Assembly: GCA_039810525.1 (NCBI GenBank)
Contig: JBDHXE010000107.1
Coordinates: forward strand, 1-8,478
Direction of reading: 5' to 3'
DNA: 8,478 nucleotides
Source: JBDHXE01 sp039810525
GTDB lineage: Bacteria > Bacteroidota > Ignavibacteria > Kapaibacteriales > UBA2268
Both the position numbers and the translations under genes were made by a program. Within the stretch, counting starts at the first letter, position 1, and the number at the start of each line of letters is the position of its first letter. Below are positions 1 through 6,721 of the stretch, piece by piece. The notes under the pieces were generated by a model, which was not told where the DNA came from, searched no databases, and worked only from the letters and a program-made list of their open reading frames with translations.

Positions 1-49
1 GCAAAAAATTTAATCTAGTTTACTAATTAGTCTTCTCCATATTATATAT

Positions 50-81
50 TTTGTTAAATTTTTCTTCGTTTAGTGAATTTG
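50..81 (+). promoter_or_regulatory. Candidate Bacteroidota-type promoter upstream of phoH
   Basis: A TTTG at 50-53 is followed, after a 20-base spacer, by TGAATTTG at 74-81, one mismatch from the Bacteroidota -7 consensus TAnnTTTG. The spacing fits the -33/-7 arrangement known for that group. Transcription would then start near 86-88, leaving a short leader before the presumed phoH start around 103-118. In such AT-rich DNA a near match can occur by chance, so this is a weak call. Positions 1-49 hold no gene I can identify. Confidence 0.25.
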
Positions 82-102
82 ATTATATAAAAATTAAATA
101 GG

Positions 103-1059
103 ATTGAAAAAAAAATAATTTTTGATAGTAAAGATATTGTATCTCTGTTAGGTATTAATGATTCTAATTTAGACTTAATAGAATCTAAGTTTAAATCATC
201 AATTGTACCAAGTGGCAACGAGATTTACTTAATTGGTGATGAAGAAGAAATTAACCAAATAATAAAGATTTTTGATGAGATGAGATATGTTTTAAAAAGG
301 AATAAAGTTTTATCTCCAAATGATGTAAAGACAATTATTGATTTAATAATTGAAAAACCAAATTCCAAGAGTAGTAAGGAATCGAGCAAAGTAAATCAAA
401 TTATTTTTCCAGGAATCAAGGATGCTGTAAGAGCAAGAACTCCTAAACAATTAGAGTATTTAGATAAAGTAATTAATAACGACTTAGTTTTTGCAATAGG
501 ACCAGCTGGTACTGGAAAAACTTTTTTAGCTGTAGCTATGGCATTAGCGGCTCTAAGAGACAATGAAGTAGTTAAAATTGTATTATCAAGACCAGCAGTA
601 GAAGCTGGAGAATCTTTGGGCTTTTTGCCGGGAGACCTCCAAGAAAAAATTGATCCTTATCTAAAACCACTTACCGATGCACTTCATTATATGATTTCAG
701 CAGAGAAAGTAAAAAATCTTATGGATAAAAATATTATTGAGATTACACCATTAGCATATATGCGAGGCCGTACTCTTAATAATTCATTTATTATTTTAGA
801 TGAAGCACAGAATGCAACTGCTACTCAAATGAAAATGTTTCTAACACGATTGGGTATAAATTCAAAAGCTATAATTACAGGTGATCTCACTCAGATAGAT
901 TTGCCCAAGAAATCAAATTCTGGATTATCACAAGCTACAAAAATTTTACAAAATATTGATGGCATAGAATTCGTATATTTTGATAACAGAGACGTAGTAA
1001 GACATAAGTTAGTAGCCGAGATAGTGAAAGCTTACGAAAAAATAGATTTTGACAATTAA
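103..1059 (+). CDS. phoH: PhoH family ATPase, start codon uncertain
   Basis: PhoH-type P-loop ATPase (PhoH/YbeZ/YlaK family), a cytoplasmic protein linked to RNA metabolism and often found near ybeY and other RNA-processing genes. The ATPase domain is complete: Walker A GPAGTGKT is encoded near 499-522, then RPAVEAGESLGFLPGDLQEK, PLAYMRGRTL, Walker B IILDEAQNA and ITGDLTQIDLP; the protein ends close to the family C-terminus (DVVRHKLV). The first ATG is at 280, but the same frame upstream (about 121-279) encodes SLLGIND...LDLIESKF...GDEEEINQI, which matches the usual PhoH N-terminal domain. I therefore extend the gene to 103, giving about 318 residues, the normal family length. No ATG, GTG or TTG exists in frame between the stop at 88-90 and 280. 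Candidate starts are ATT 103, ATA 115, or TTG 104 joined through a shift in the A9 run. Database annotations may start at 280. It leads the operon, 14 bp before cdaA. Confidence 0.93.
   Translation: MEKKIIFDSKDIVSLLGINDSNLDLIESKFKSSIVPSGNEIYLIGDEEEINQIIKIFDEMRYVLKRNKVLSPNDVKTIIDLIIEKPNSKSSKESSKVNQIIFPGIKDAVRARTPKQLEYLDKVINNDLVFAIGPAGTGKTFLAVAMALAALRDNEVVKIVLSRPAVEAGESLGFLPGDLQEKIDPYLKPLTDALHYMISAEKVKNLMDKNIIEITPLAYMRGRTLNNSFIILDEAQNATATQMKMFLTRLGINSKAIITGDLTQIDLPKKSNSGLSQATKILQNIDGIEFVYFDNRDVVRHKLVAEIVKAYEKIDFDN
107..115 (+). repeat. A9 homopolymer at the phoH start
   Basis: Nine consecutive A residues follow a TTG at 104-106. Read from that TTG the frame is Met-Lys-Lys-Lys-stop (TAA at 116-118). 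One added A would instead give Met-Lys-Lys-Lys-Ile-Ile-Phe-Asp and continue directly into the phoH frame. The run could be a sequencing or assembly indel, a site of RNA polymerase slippage, or irrelevant if translation starts at a non-standard codon. Confidence 0.6.
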
Positions 1060-1073
1060 TGTAATATAAGTTG

Positions 1074-1847
1074 ATGAATATAGATTTATTTAAAATAGGC
1101 TTTTTAACAATATCTGTCATAGATTTATTAGATATTACTATTGTAGCAACCTTATTTTATTGGATTTATAAGTCATTAAAAAATACAATTGCCATACAAA
1201 TACTAATTGGTATGATTATTATACTTGGTCTTCAGTTTTTCACAGAAGCTGTTAATTTAAAATCACTAAATTGGATAATCAATACAATCTGGAATGTATG
1301 GCTAATTGCTTTTGTCGTACTTTTTCAGCCCGAATTAAGAAAACTTCTATTGATGATAACCAGAAGCCCAATTTTCAATTTATTTGTAAAGGTAAAGCTT
1401 TCTGAGTATATTGATGAAATTATAGATGCTGTAATAGATTTATCCGAAAAACACGTTGGTGCACTTATTGTCTTTACTAAAACTCAGAATGTACAAATGA
1501 CAGTTGATACTGGTATTCCATTGCAATCTGTTATATCTAAAGAGTTAATTATGTCAATATTTAACGTTAAATCTCCATTACATGATGGTGCTGTAATAAT
1601 AGATAACAATATGATAATTGCCGCTAGATGTGTATTACCATTATCTTCAGTTACAAAATATGGAACTAAAAACTTAGGAACAAGGCACAGGGCCGCACTT
1701 GGATTAAGTGAACAAGTAGATGCTTTGATATTAATTGTATCTGAAGAAACAGGTGGTATATCTTTAGCCCAAGGTGGAGAATTAACTTTGAATATATCTG
1801 AAAATGAATTATCAAGTATTATTAAGTTTAGGCTTTCTGAAGAATAA
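1074..1847 (+). CDS. cdaA: Diadenylate cyclase CdaA (c-di-AMP synthase)
   Basis: Membrane-bound diadenylate cyclase that condenses two ATP into cyclic di-AMP, a second messenger known in other bacteria to control potassium and osmolyte balance and to affect cell-wall integrity. The 257 residues begin with three hydrophobic segments (about 17-33, 38-58 and 67-84), the CdaA/DacA layout. A cytoplasmic DisA_N domain follows, with both signature motifs: SPLHDGAVII (DGA at 171-173) and GTRHRAALG (202-210). VSEETGGIS (222-230) is also typical. All expected catalytic residues are visible, so it should be active. I chose ATG 1074 over the TTG at 1071, which adds only one residue. No regulator CdaR and no c-di-AMP phosphodiesterase is present in the window. 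The gene lies 14 bp after phoH, and pcm starts 1 bp after its stop, which implies cotranscription and probably translational coupling. Confidence 0.96.
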   Translation: MNIDLFKIGFLTISVIDLLDITIVATLFYWIYKSLKNTIAIQILIGMIIILGLQFFTEAVNLKSLNWIINTIWNVWLIAFVVLFQPELRKLLLMITRSPIFNLFVKVKLSEYIDEIIDAVIDLSEKHVGALIVFTKTQNVQMTVDTGIPLQSVISKELIMSIFNVKSPLHDGAVIIDNNMIIAARCVLPLSSVTKYGTKNLGTRHRAALGLSEQVDALILIVSEETGGISLAQGGELTLNISENELSSIIKFRLSEE

Positions 1848-1848
1848 T

Positions 1849-2502
1849 ATGAATTTATCAAATAATACTAATGTCAAAAAGAAAGAACTTATCAATACAC
1901 TTAGAGCGAAAGGTATCCAAGATAAGCATATATTGAATGCATTTGCATCTGTTAATAGAGAAGATTTTATTGATAATACTCTCTATGATAAAGCCTATTC
2001 AGATATTGCATTGCCTATTGGTGATGGACAAACAATATCGCAACCCTATACTATTGCAATTATGTTAGAATTATTAGAAATAAGACCTAACTTGAAAGTA
2101 CTTGAAATTGGAACTGGTAGCGGTTATTTGACTGCTCTATTAGTTCAATTAGGTTTGCAAGTCTTTACAATAGAGCGTAGTAAATTATTATATGAAAATA
2201 CTAAATTAGTTTTTGATAAACTAGACATCAAATGTGAATTTCGCTTAGGTGATGGTACAGAGGGTTGGATAGAATATGCTCCTTATCATAGAGTAATTAT
2301 TTCTGCAGCAAGCCCTGATTTTCCCTCATACCTTTCATCTCAATTGTACGAAAATGCAATAGTTGTTTGTCCCGTGGGCAATAGAGAATCTCAAACAATG
2401 ATAAAAGCTATTTATCGTAATAATAAGTTTGAATTAAGCAGTCATCATTCGTTCAAATTTGTACCTTTAATTGGTAAAAATGCTTGGCATGGAAAGAATT
2501 AA
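1849..2502 (+). CDS. pcm: Protein-L-isoaspartate O-methyltransferase
   Basis: Cytoplasmic SAM-dependent repair enzyme that methylates L-isoaspartyl residues formed by ageing of Asn and Asp, allowing their return to normal aspartate. The 217 residues match the family throughout: ALPIGDGQTISQPYTIAIML (54-73, the PIMT signature), SAM-binding motif I VLEIGTGSGYLTALL (84-98), the acidic residue ending strand 2 (E109), GDGTEGW (134-140), and the C-terminal strand VCPVG (173-177) with KFVPLIG (203-209). The usual Gly-Gly before the last core strand reads Asn-Ala here (169-170), a mild deviation. I chose ATG 1849, one base after the cdaA stop. An in-frame ATG at 1804 would add 15 residues by running back inside cdaA and is less likely. 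The 3' end overlaps miaA by 14 bp, which supports one transcript. Confidence 0.95.
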   Translation: MNLSNNTNVKKKELINTLRAKGIQDKHILNAFASVNREDFIDNTLYDKAYSDIALPIGDGQTISQPYTIAIMLELLEIRPNLKVLEIGTGSGYLTALLVQLGLQVFTIERSKLLYENTKLVFDKLDIKCEFRLGDGTEGWIEYAPYHRVIISAASPDFPSYLSSQLYENAIVVCPVGNRESQTMIKAIYRNNKFELSSHHSFKFVPLIGKNAWHGKN

Positions 2503-3436
2503 GAATAAAATTGTAGCTATAGTAGGGCCTACTGCTGTTGGAAAGACTAATTTAGCGTTACAATTATCAAGATTTGGAAATTTTGAAGTCATATCTGCTG
2601 ATTCTCGGCAGATATATAAATATTTAGATATTGGTACTGCCAAACCAAGCATACTAGAAAGAGAGCAATTAAAACACCATTTAATAGATATTTTGAAACC
2701 TTCTGATTATTATTCAGCAGGTAATTATGCTGAAGATGCTTTAAAAAAATATAGCGAAATATTAAGTAAAGGAAAATACCCATTACTTGTAGGAGGATCT
2801 GGGCTCTATATCAAAGCACTAATTGAGGGTTTCTCTATTAGAGATGATAAACAGAATGATGCATTTAATTCTAATATTTATGTAAGAAAAGAAATGGAGA
2901 AAATATTAGAACAATATGGTAAAGAATTTTTATATAATGAATTATTCAAAGTAGATCCAGAAGCTGCTGCTCTATACCCCGACAAAAACCCACGAAGAAT
3001 TATAAGGGCATTAGAATTTTATTATTCTACTGGAAAATTATTTTCAGAATCATTTAATACGAAAAATGATATTAACTTGCAACCATATTATATTGGATTA
3101 TATCACAATAGAGAAATTCTTTATGATATAATAAATAAAAGAGTTGATAAAATGTGGGACTCAGGTTTGATTGATGAGACTAAAAATATACTTAAATTTG
3201 GATATTCTAGAGATTTGAATTCTCTCAATACTGTTGGTTACAAAGAATCAATCAGCTATATTGACAACTTAATATCAAAGGAACAAGCAATTGAATTAAT
3301 TAAACGAAATACTCGGAGATATGCCAAACGTCAAATAACTTGGTTCAAAGCAATTTCGGATGTAAAGTGGCACAAATCTAATGAGCTTGAATTAAATAAG
3401 ATTTCTGAAAGCATAAAAAGATTTTATCAATTCTAA
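2489..3436 (+). CDS. miaA: tRNA dimethylallyltransferase MiaA
   Basis: Transfers a dimethylallyl group from DMAPP to N6 of A37 in tRNAs that read codons beginning with U, the first step toward ms2i6A. The 315 residues carry the P-loop GPTAVGKT (13-20), SADSRQIYKYLDIGTAKP (from 36, with catalytic Asp38 and the substrate-contacting Ser-Arg-Gln), HHLIDILKP (63-71), GGSGLYIKAL (102-111), NPRRIIRALE and the C-terminal RRYAKRQITWF. Length and motif order are those of a full, intact MiaA. ATG 2489 overlaps pcm by 14 bp; ATG 2480 and TTG 2471 are in frame upstream and would add 3 or 6 residues. ATG 2489 puts the P-loop at its usual distance from the N-terminus. No good Shine-Dalgarno sequence is visible, consistent with coupling to pcm translation. 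Confidence 0.96.
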   Translation: MERIKNKIVAIVGPTAVGKTNLALQLSRFGNFEVISADSRQIYKYLDIGTAKPSILEREQLKHHLIDILKPSDYYSAGNYAEDALKKYSEILSKGKYPLLVGGSGLYIKALIEGFSIRDDKQNDAFNSNIYVRKEMEKILEQYGKEFLYNELFKVDPEAAALYPDKNPRRIIRALEFYYSTGKLFSESFNTKNDINLQPYYIGLYHNREILYDIINKRVDKMWDSGLIDETKNILKFGYSRDLNSLNTVGYKESISYIDNLISKEQAIELIKRNTRRYAKRQITWFKAISDVKWHKSNELELNKISESIKRFYQF

Positions 3437-3472
3437 AAAAAATATTATTTTTAGTTATCAGCATAAAGAAAA

Positions 3473-3480
3473 GAGAGGGA
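3473..3480 (+). promoter_or_regulatory. Strong ribosome binding site of dacB
   Basis: GAGAGGGA lies just upstream of the TTG at 3487, with about 8 bases between its GAGG core and the start codon. It fixes the TTG as the start and is the clearest Shine-Dalgarno match on the + strand of this window. This suits a gene that follows a 50-bp gap and cannot rely on coupling to the preceding gene. Confidence 0.7.
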
Positions 3481-3486
3481 ATTGTT

Positions 3487-5076
3487 TTGAAAAGCATTAA
3501 AACTTACCTAAGTTTTATTTTTTTATTTTATTGTAATATTATATTTGCAAAGCAAGATAATAAATATTTAGATGAAACATTTTATATTCCGCCTACTAAG
3601 TCAATTGAAGAATTACATACAAAATTAAATGATATTTTAAATAAAGTAAATACACAAAAATACTCAGTATCAATATATTCATTAGATAGGAATCAATATT
3701 ATTATGAAAAGAACTCTCATCTACCCCTTACACCTGCATCATTAACTAAGCTATTTAGCACATTTAATACTATTAATACAGTTGGTGCAGATTTTAAATA
3801 CCAAACTAAAGTGTTTTTGAACGGCGCTATTAAGAATGATACATTATTTGGTTCACTATTAGTAAAAGGCAGCGGAGATCCTCTTTTTAATATCAATGAT
3901 TTAGAGCAATTAGCTGATCAAATTAAAAATTCAGGTATAAAGTATATTACGGGTGATATAATTGCAGATGGGCGAGTATTTGATAATGTATTTAATCGAA
4001 TTAATTACAGCGGCGATGCAGATATAGTAGAGCCAACACCACCAATTGCTGGCTTATCTATTGCTAGAAATACCGTAACTGTATTGGTAACTGCTGGCAA
4101 AGCTGGTGAATTTACAAGAGTACAATGTTACCCAAATTCAGATTATTTCAAAATTAATAATCATAGTATAGTAAAAAAAATATTAAATCAGAGAAAGAAA
4201 AAATTAAAAATTAAAGGGAAATCAGCAGCTTTACAAAAATATAATAATTATTATGGAGATGAACTAAGAAGTGAAGCCAAAAGATCAAATATTACTATCA
4301 ATTCTAAACAAAGCAATGATAATTTTCAATTAATTAATGTAAATGGAGTTCTACCACCTGGATCTACATATTCTTATCAGATTTTTATTAATAATCCCAA
4401 TAAAGCTTTTGCAGGAGCATTATACAAAAGATTATTAGCATCTAATGTTAAAATTAAAGGCCAATTTAGAGAAGTGCATGGAAACGAATTAGTGTTATAT
4501 TCTAATTTGATACAATTAGCTATAAAAGAAAGAGATATATGGGAAGTAATTAATATAATGAATAAAGAGAGTGATAATTATTTAGCAGAATCAATTTATA
4601 AATTATATGCTAATATTATCTCGCAAAATTCTAATAAAAGTATAAGTGAATTAAAGGATAGTATTTCTAAGCACTTATATTTAAAATGTGAAGAATGTCT
4701 TTTTAATGATGGTTCTGGGTTATCTAGGAGAAATTTAGTAACCTCTGATTTGCTAATATCACTTTTGAAAAGTGCTTATCACTCAAATTATAAGGATAAG
4801 TTTTTCAATTCATTGGCAATTGGTGGAATTGATGGCACAATTAAAAAGAGATTTCGTTCAAATACATCATATAATAATGTAAGAGCAAAAACTGGAACTC
4901 TTAGAAATGCAAGTGGATTAGCTGGTATTGTTAAGACTTTAGATGGAGAAAATCTAATTTTTGCTTTTATTTTTAATGGTAATGATATTGGTAATTATAA
5001 ATATATTGAAAATCAATTAGCTGAATTATTAACATCTTTTTATATCGAAACACCTTTATCTAATCAAAATGAATAA
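3487..5076 (+). CDS. dacB: D-Ala-D-Ala carboxypeptidase/endopeptidase, PBP4 type (S13)
   Basis: Low-molecular-mass class C penicillin-binding protein (peptidase family S13). It trims terminal D-Ala from peptidoglycan stem peptides and cuts D-Ala-meso-DAP cross-links in the periplasm. Residues 1-21 form a Sec signal peptide (MKSIK, a hydrophobic core, likely cleavage after Ala21 in NIIFA/KQ). No lipobox is seen around Cys16. The active-site triad motifs are intact: SLTK at 85-88 (nucleophile Ser85), SDN at 362-364 and KTG at 468-470, followed by TLRNASGLAG. LLVKGSGDPLF and the FNDGSGLSRRN segment are also family hallmarks. At 529 residues it is longer than E. coli PBP4 (477). Much of the excess appears to be a lysine-rich stretch at about 229-268, between SxxK and SxN. 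It starts at TTG with a strong ribosome binding site, 50 bp after miaA, and overlaps the next gene by 8 bp. Confidence 0.94.
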   Translation: MKSIKTYLSFIFLFYCNIIFAKQDNKYLDETFYIPPTKSIEELHTKLNDILNKVNTQKYSVSIYSLDRNQYYYEKNSHLPLTPASLTKLFSTFNTINTVGADFKYQTKVFLNGAIKNDTLFGSLLVKGSGDPLFNINDLEQLADQIKNSGIKYITGDIIADGRVFDNVFNRINYSGDADIVEPTPPIAGLSIARNTVTVLVTAGKAGEFTRVQCYPNSDYFKINNHSIVKKILNQRKKKLKIKGKSAALQKYNNYYGDELRSEAKRSNITINSKQSNDNFQLINVNGVLPPGSTYSYQIFINNPNKAFAGALYKRLLASNVKIKGQFREVHGNELVLYSNLIQLAIKERDIWEVINIMNKESDNYLAESIYKLYANIISQNSNKSISELKDSISKHLYLKCEECLFNDGSGLSRRNLVTSDLLISLLKSAYHSNYKDKFFNSLAIGGIDGTIKKRFRSNTSYNNVRAKTGTLRNASGLAGIVKTLDGENLIFAFIFNGNDIGNYKYIENQLAELLTSFYIETPLSNQNE

Positions 5077-5887
5077 ATTAAAAAAAACTATATTATATAC
5101 TTTTTTAATTATCATAACTTTGCTTATGATATTCCCATTATTTTGGATGATTTTATTTTCATTAAAGAAGTTTCCTGATGGCAACACCAACATTATTAAC
5201 TTACTAACAAGTGCATTTTCATTTTCAAATTATAAAGATGCACTTCAAGCAGATAATTTTGGTAGATATTTTTTTAATTCACTATTTGTTTCTACAATTG
5301 TAACTATTGGCAACTTAGTTTTTAGTATAATGACAGCCTATGCCTTGGCAAGGAAAGAATTTATATTAAACAAATTATTATTCTTCACTGTCCTAGCAAT
5401 CTTAATTGTTCCACCACATGTAATAATGATCCCATTGTATAAATTAATGGTAAAATTCAATTGGATAAACACATATTATGCTTTGATAATTCCTTGGATA
5501 ATCACTCCATTTAGTATTTTTCTTCTCAAACAATATATAGAGACACTACCTAGAGACATTGAGGATGCAGCAAGAATTGATGGTGCAAATGAATGGTACA
5601 TTTTATTTAAAATTGTAGTACCTCTATCCAAACCTATATTAACTGTACTCGCCATTTATGTCTTCCTTAGTAATTGGAATTCTTTTCTGTTTCCATTTCT
5701 ATTTACTAATTTACCAGAATATAGAACACTACCTGTTGGCCTTGCATTTTATTTAGGTAAACAATCAATAGATTGGGGACATTTGATGGCTGGGGCATCT
5801 ATATCTGCTTTGCCTGTCATAATATTATTTTTATTATTTCAACGTCAGATAATTCAAGGACTTACAGCTGGTGCATTAAAGGAGTAA
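5069..5887 (+). CDS. Carbohydrate ABC transporter permease (MalG-like)
   Basis: Inner-membrane permease of the binding-protein-dependent carbohydrate importers (BPD_transp_1 domain, MalG/YcjP/UgpE-like). Its 272 residues contain about six hydrophobic segments (roughly 9-31, 70-93, 104-123, 137-157, 186-206 and 240-260). The cytoplasmic EAA loop contacts the ATPase and is well preserved: ETLPRDIEDAARIDGAN (158-174) with IVVP ending at residue 185. The protein closes with the subfamily tail QGLTAGALKE. The expected partners (a MalF-like permease, a solute-binding protein and an MsmX/MalK-type ATPase) are absent from this window, so the substrate cannot be deduced. ATG 5069 lies inside the end of dacB (8-bp overlap, no clear Shine-Dalgarno), implying coupled translation. 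It is the last gene of the + strand unit and is followed by a terminator. Confidence 0.92.
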   Translation: MNKLKKTILYTFLIIITLLMIFPLFWMILFSLKKFPDGNTNIINLLTSAFSFSNYKDALQADNFGRYFFNSLFVSTIVTIGNLVFSIMTAYALARKEFILNKLLFFTVLAILIVPPHVIMIPLYKLMVKFNWINTYYALIIPWIITPFSIFLLKQYIETLPRDIEDAARIDGANEWYILFKIVVPLSKPILTVLAIYVFLSNWNSFLFPFLFTNLPEYRTLPVGLAFYLGKQSIDWGHLMAGASISALPVIILFLLFQRQIIQGLTAGALKE

Positions 5888-5984
5888 AAGTAGTATTTTC
5901 GGTGTAAGTATAATTCAAATCTAACCTTTATTATTTAACATAAACTTACTGATAAATAATTACTTTAGTAGCTTATTTAAATTA

Positions 5985-6021
5985 AAAAACTTCGGATATG
6001 TTTTACATTTCCGAAGTTTTT
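5985..6021. terminator. Bidirectional intrinsic terminator
   Basis: An inverted repeat pairs AAAAACTTCGGA (5985-5996) with TCCGAAGTTTTT (6010-6021), a perfect 12-bp stem. After one T-T mismatch four more pairs form (5998-6001 with 6005-6008), leaving a three-base loop. The outer A/T tracts give a U-run after the hairpin on either strand. It sits about 100 bp past the permease stop and about 25 bp past the DUF6580 stop, between convergent genes, so it can serve both. The rest of 5888-6047 shows nothing I can interpret. Confidence 0.85.
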
Positions 6022-6047
6022 CATATTTCATTAATTGCTTTTAATTA

Positions 6048-6623
6048 TTAATTATTAACTTTTGACTTTAAAATAAATTTTTCTCCTAAACTATATGCTC
6101 CAAAAATCACAAATGAAAATATTACAGAGCTTATCATTGAATTTTTGTAAAATGGAATAGCTGCTACAAAGCATTCTGTAAAACCTGTTAAAGATTTATC
6201 ATAGGGCATATTATATATATTAGACCCAAACAACCAAGCACCTAAATTAGTTACAATAAAAAATATTATTGAGCCACCAATGGCATTGAGCAGAATAGTT
6301 AGAAACTTTATATTCTTTATAAATAAATTAGCTTGAAGTACTACTAAAAGAAAAGCAGAATATACAAACAAAATAGTATTATGAAAACCAATGTGATATC
6401 CGAATAGGGTAGTACTAAATAATTCTAAAAATATATCACTAGCTAGCATAGCAATTATAGGAATCAAGAAAGCAATTTTTTTGTTGTCTGAGAACACATA
6501 ACCAGCAAAAAGTGCAATACCCATTATTGGCTGAAAATTTGGTAAAATTGGGAACATCCTAAATACAACAGCAATAGCTATCAAACTAGTGGCAAGTAAT
6601 TTATCATTATTAAAATATTTCAT
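6048..6623 (-). CDS. DUF6580 family putative membrane transport protein
   Basis: Small integral membrane protein of 191 residues resembling the DUF6580 family, which is described only as putative transport proteins. About five hydrophobic segments are visible (roughly 10-27, 33-45, 49-68, 83-100, 107-130), with another at 163-180. The family landmarks I recognise are an early arginine (FRMFPILPNFQP, 21-32), an MLASD segment at 59-63, VTNLGAWLFG (124-133) and FVAAIPFYKNS (152-162). Size and topology resemble substrate-binding S components of ECF vitamin importers, but no ECF T or A component is nearby and the substrate is unknown. It is the last gene of the - strand group, starts at ATG 6623 with no clear Shine-Dalgarno, and has a TATATTTG promoter element 32 bases upstream, so it may be transcribed independently of pyrC. 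Confidence 0.85.
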   Translation of the reverse strand: MKYFNNDKLLATSLIAIAVVFRMFPILPNFQPIMGIALFAGYVFSDNKKIAFLIPIIAMLASDIFLELFSTTLFGYHIGFHNTILFVYSAFLLVVLQANLFIKNIKFLTILLNAIGGSIIFFIVTNLGAWLFGSNIYNMPYDKSLTGFTECFVAAIPFYKNSMISSVIFSFVIFGAYSLGEKFILKSKVNN

Positions 6624-6654
6624 TTTTATTCAATTAATTGTTAAACAAACTATA

Positions 6655-6662
6655 CAAATATA
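6655..6662 (-). promoter_or_regulatory. Bacteroidota-type -7 element before the DUF6580 gene
   Basis: Read on the - strand this is TATATTTG, an exact match to TAnnTTTG. No TTG is present at the -33 distance; that position holds a T-run (about 6681-6685). Transcription would start near 6650, giving a leader of about 25 bases before the ATG at 6623. The whole spacer 6624-6721 is very AT-rich, so a chance match is possible. Confidence 0.4.
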
Positions 6663-6721
6663 ATCAAAATAGAAGAAGTTAAAAATATAAATATTTAGTT
6701 TACATAATATAGATTATATAA

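Noticed and set aside
23..40. Five-codon - strand ORF (ATG at 40-38) near the left edge
   Set aside because: Stops almost at once (TAG) and resembles no leader peptide; not a gene start.
935..1120. Antisense 61-codon ORF over the phoH/cdaA junction
   Set aside because: It lies opposite two well-supported genes and shows no recognisable motif; a shadow frame.
1804..1848. Upstream ATG that would lengthen pcm by 15 residues
   Set aside because: It would run inside the end of cdaA; ATG 1849 directly after the cdaA stop gives the normal family N-terminus.
1484..1861. Antisense 125-codon ORF opposite the cdaA catalytic domain
   Set aside because: The + strand encodes the intact DGA and RHR motifs of CdaA here; the antisense product has no family features.
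2467..2783. Two antisense ORFs (2467-2652 and 2589-2783) opposite the start of miaA
   Set aside because: They overlap the conserved MiaA P-loop region and have no start signals or recognisable content.
3433..3454. AT-only inverted repeat (CTAAAAA...TTTTTAG) at the miaA stop, considered as a terminator
   Set aside because: The stem is almost entirely A-T with little loop and overlaps the stop codon; too unstable to call, and dacB looks cotranscribed.
5904..5950. GTAAGT/ACTTAC inverted pair in the convergent spacer
   Set aside because: Only six bases with a loop of more than 30; expected by chance.
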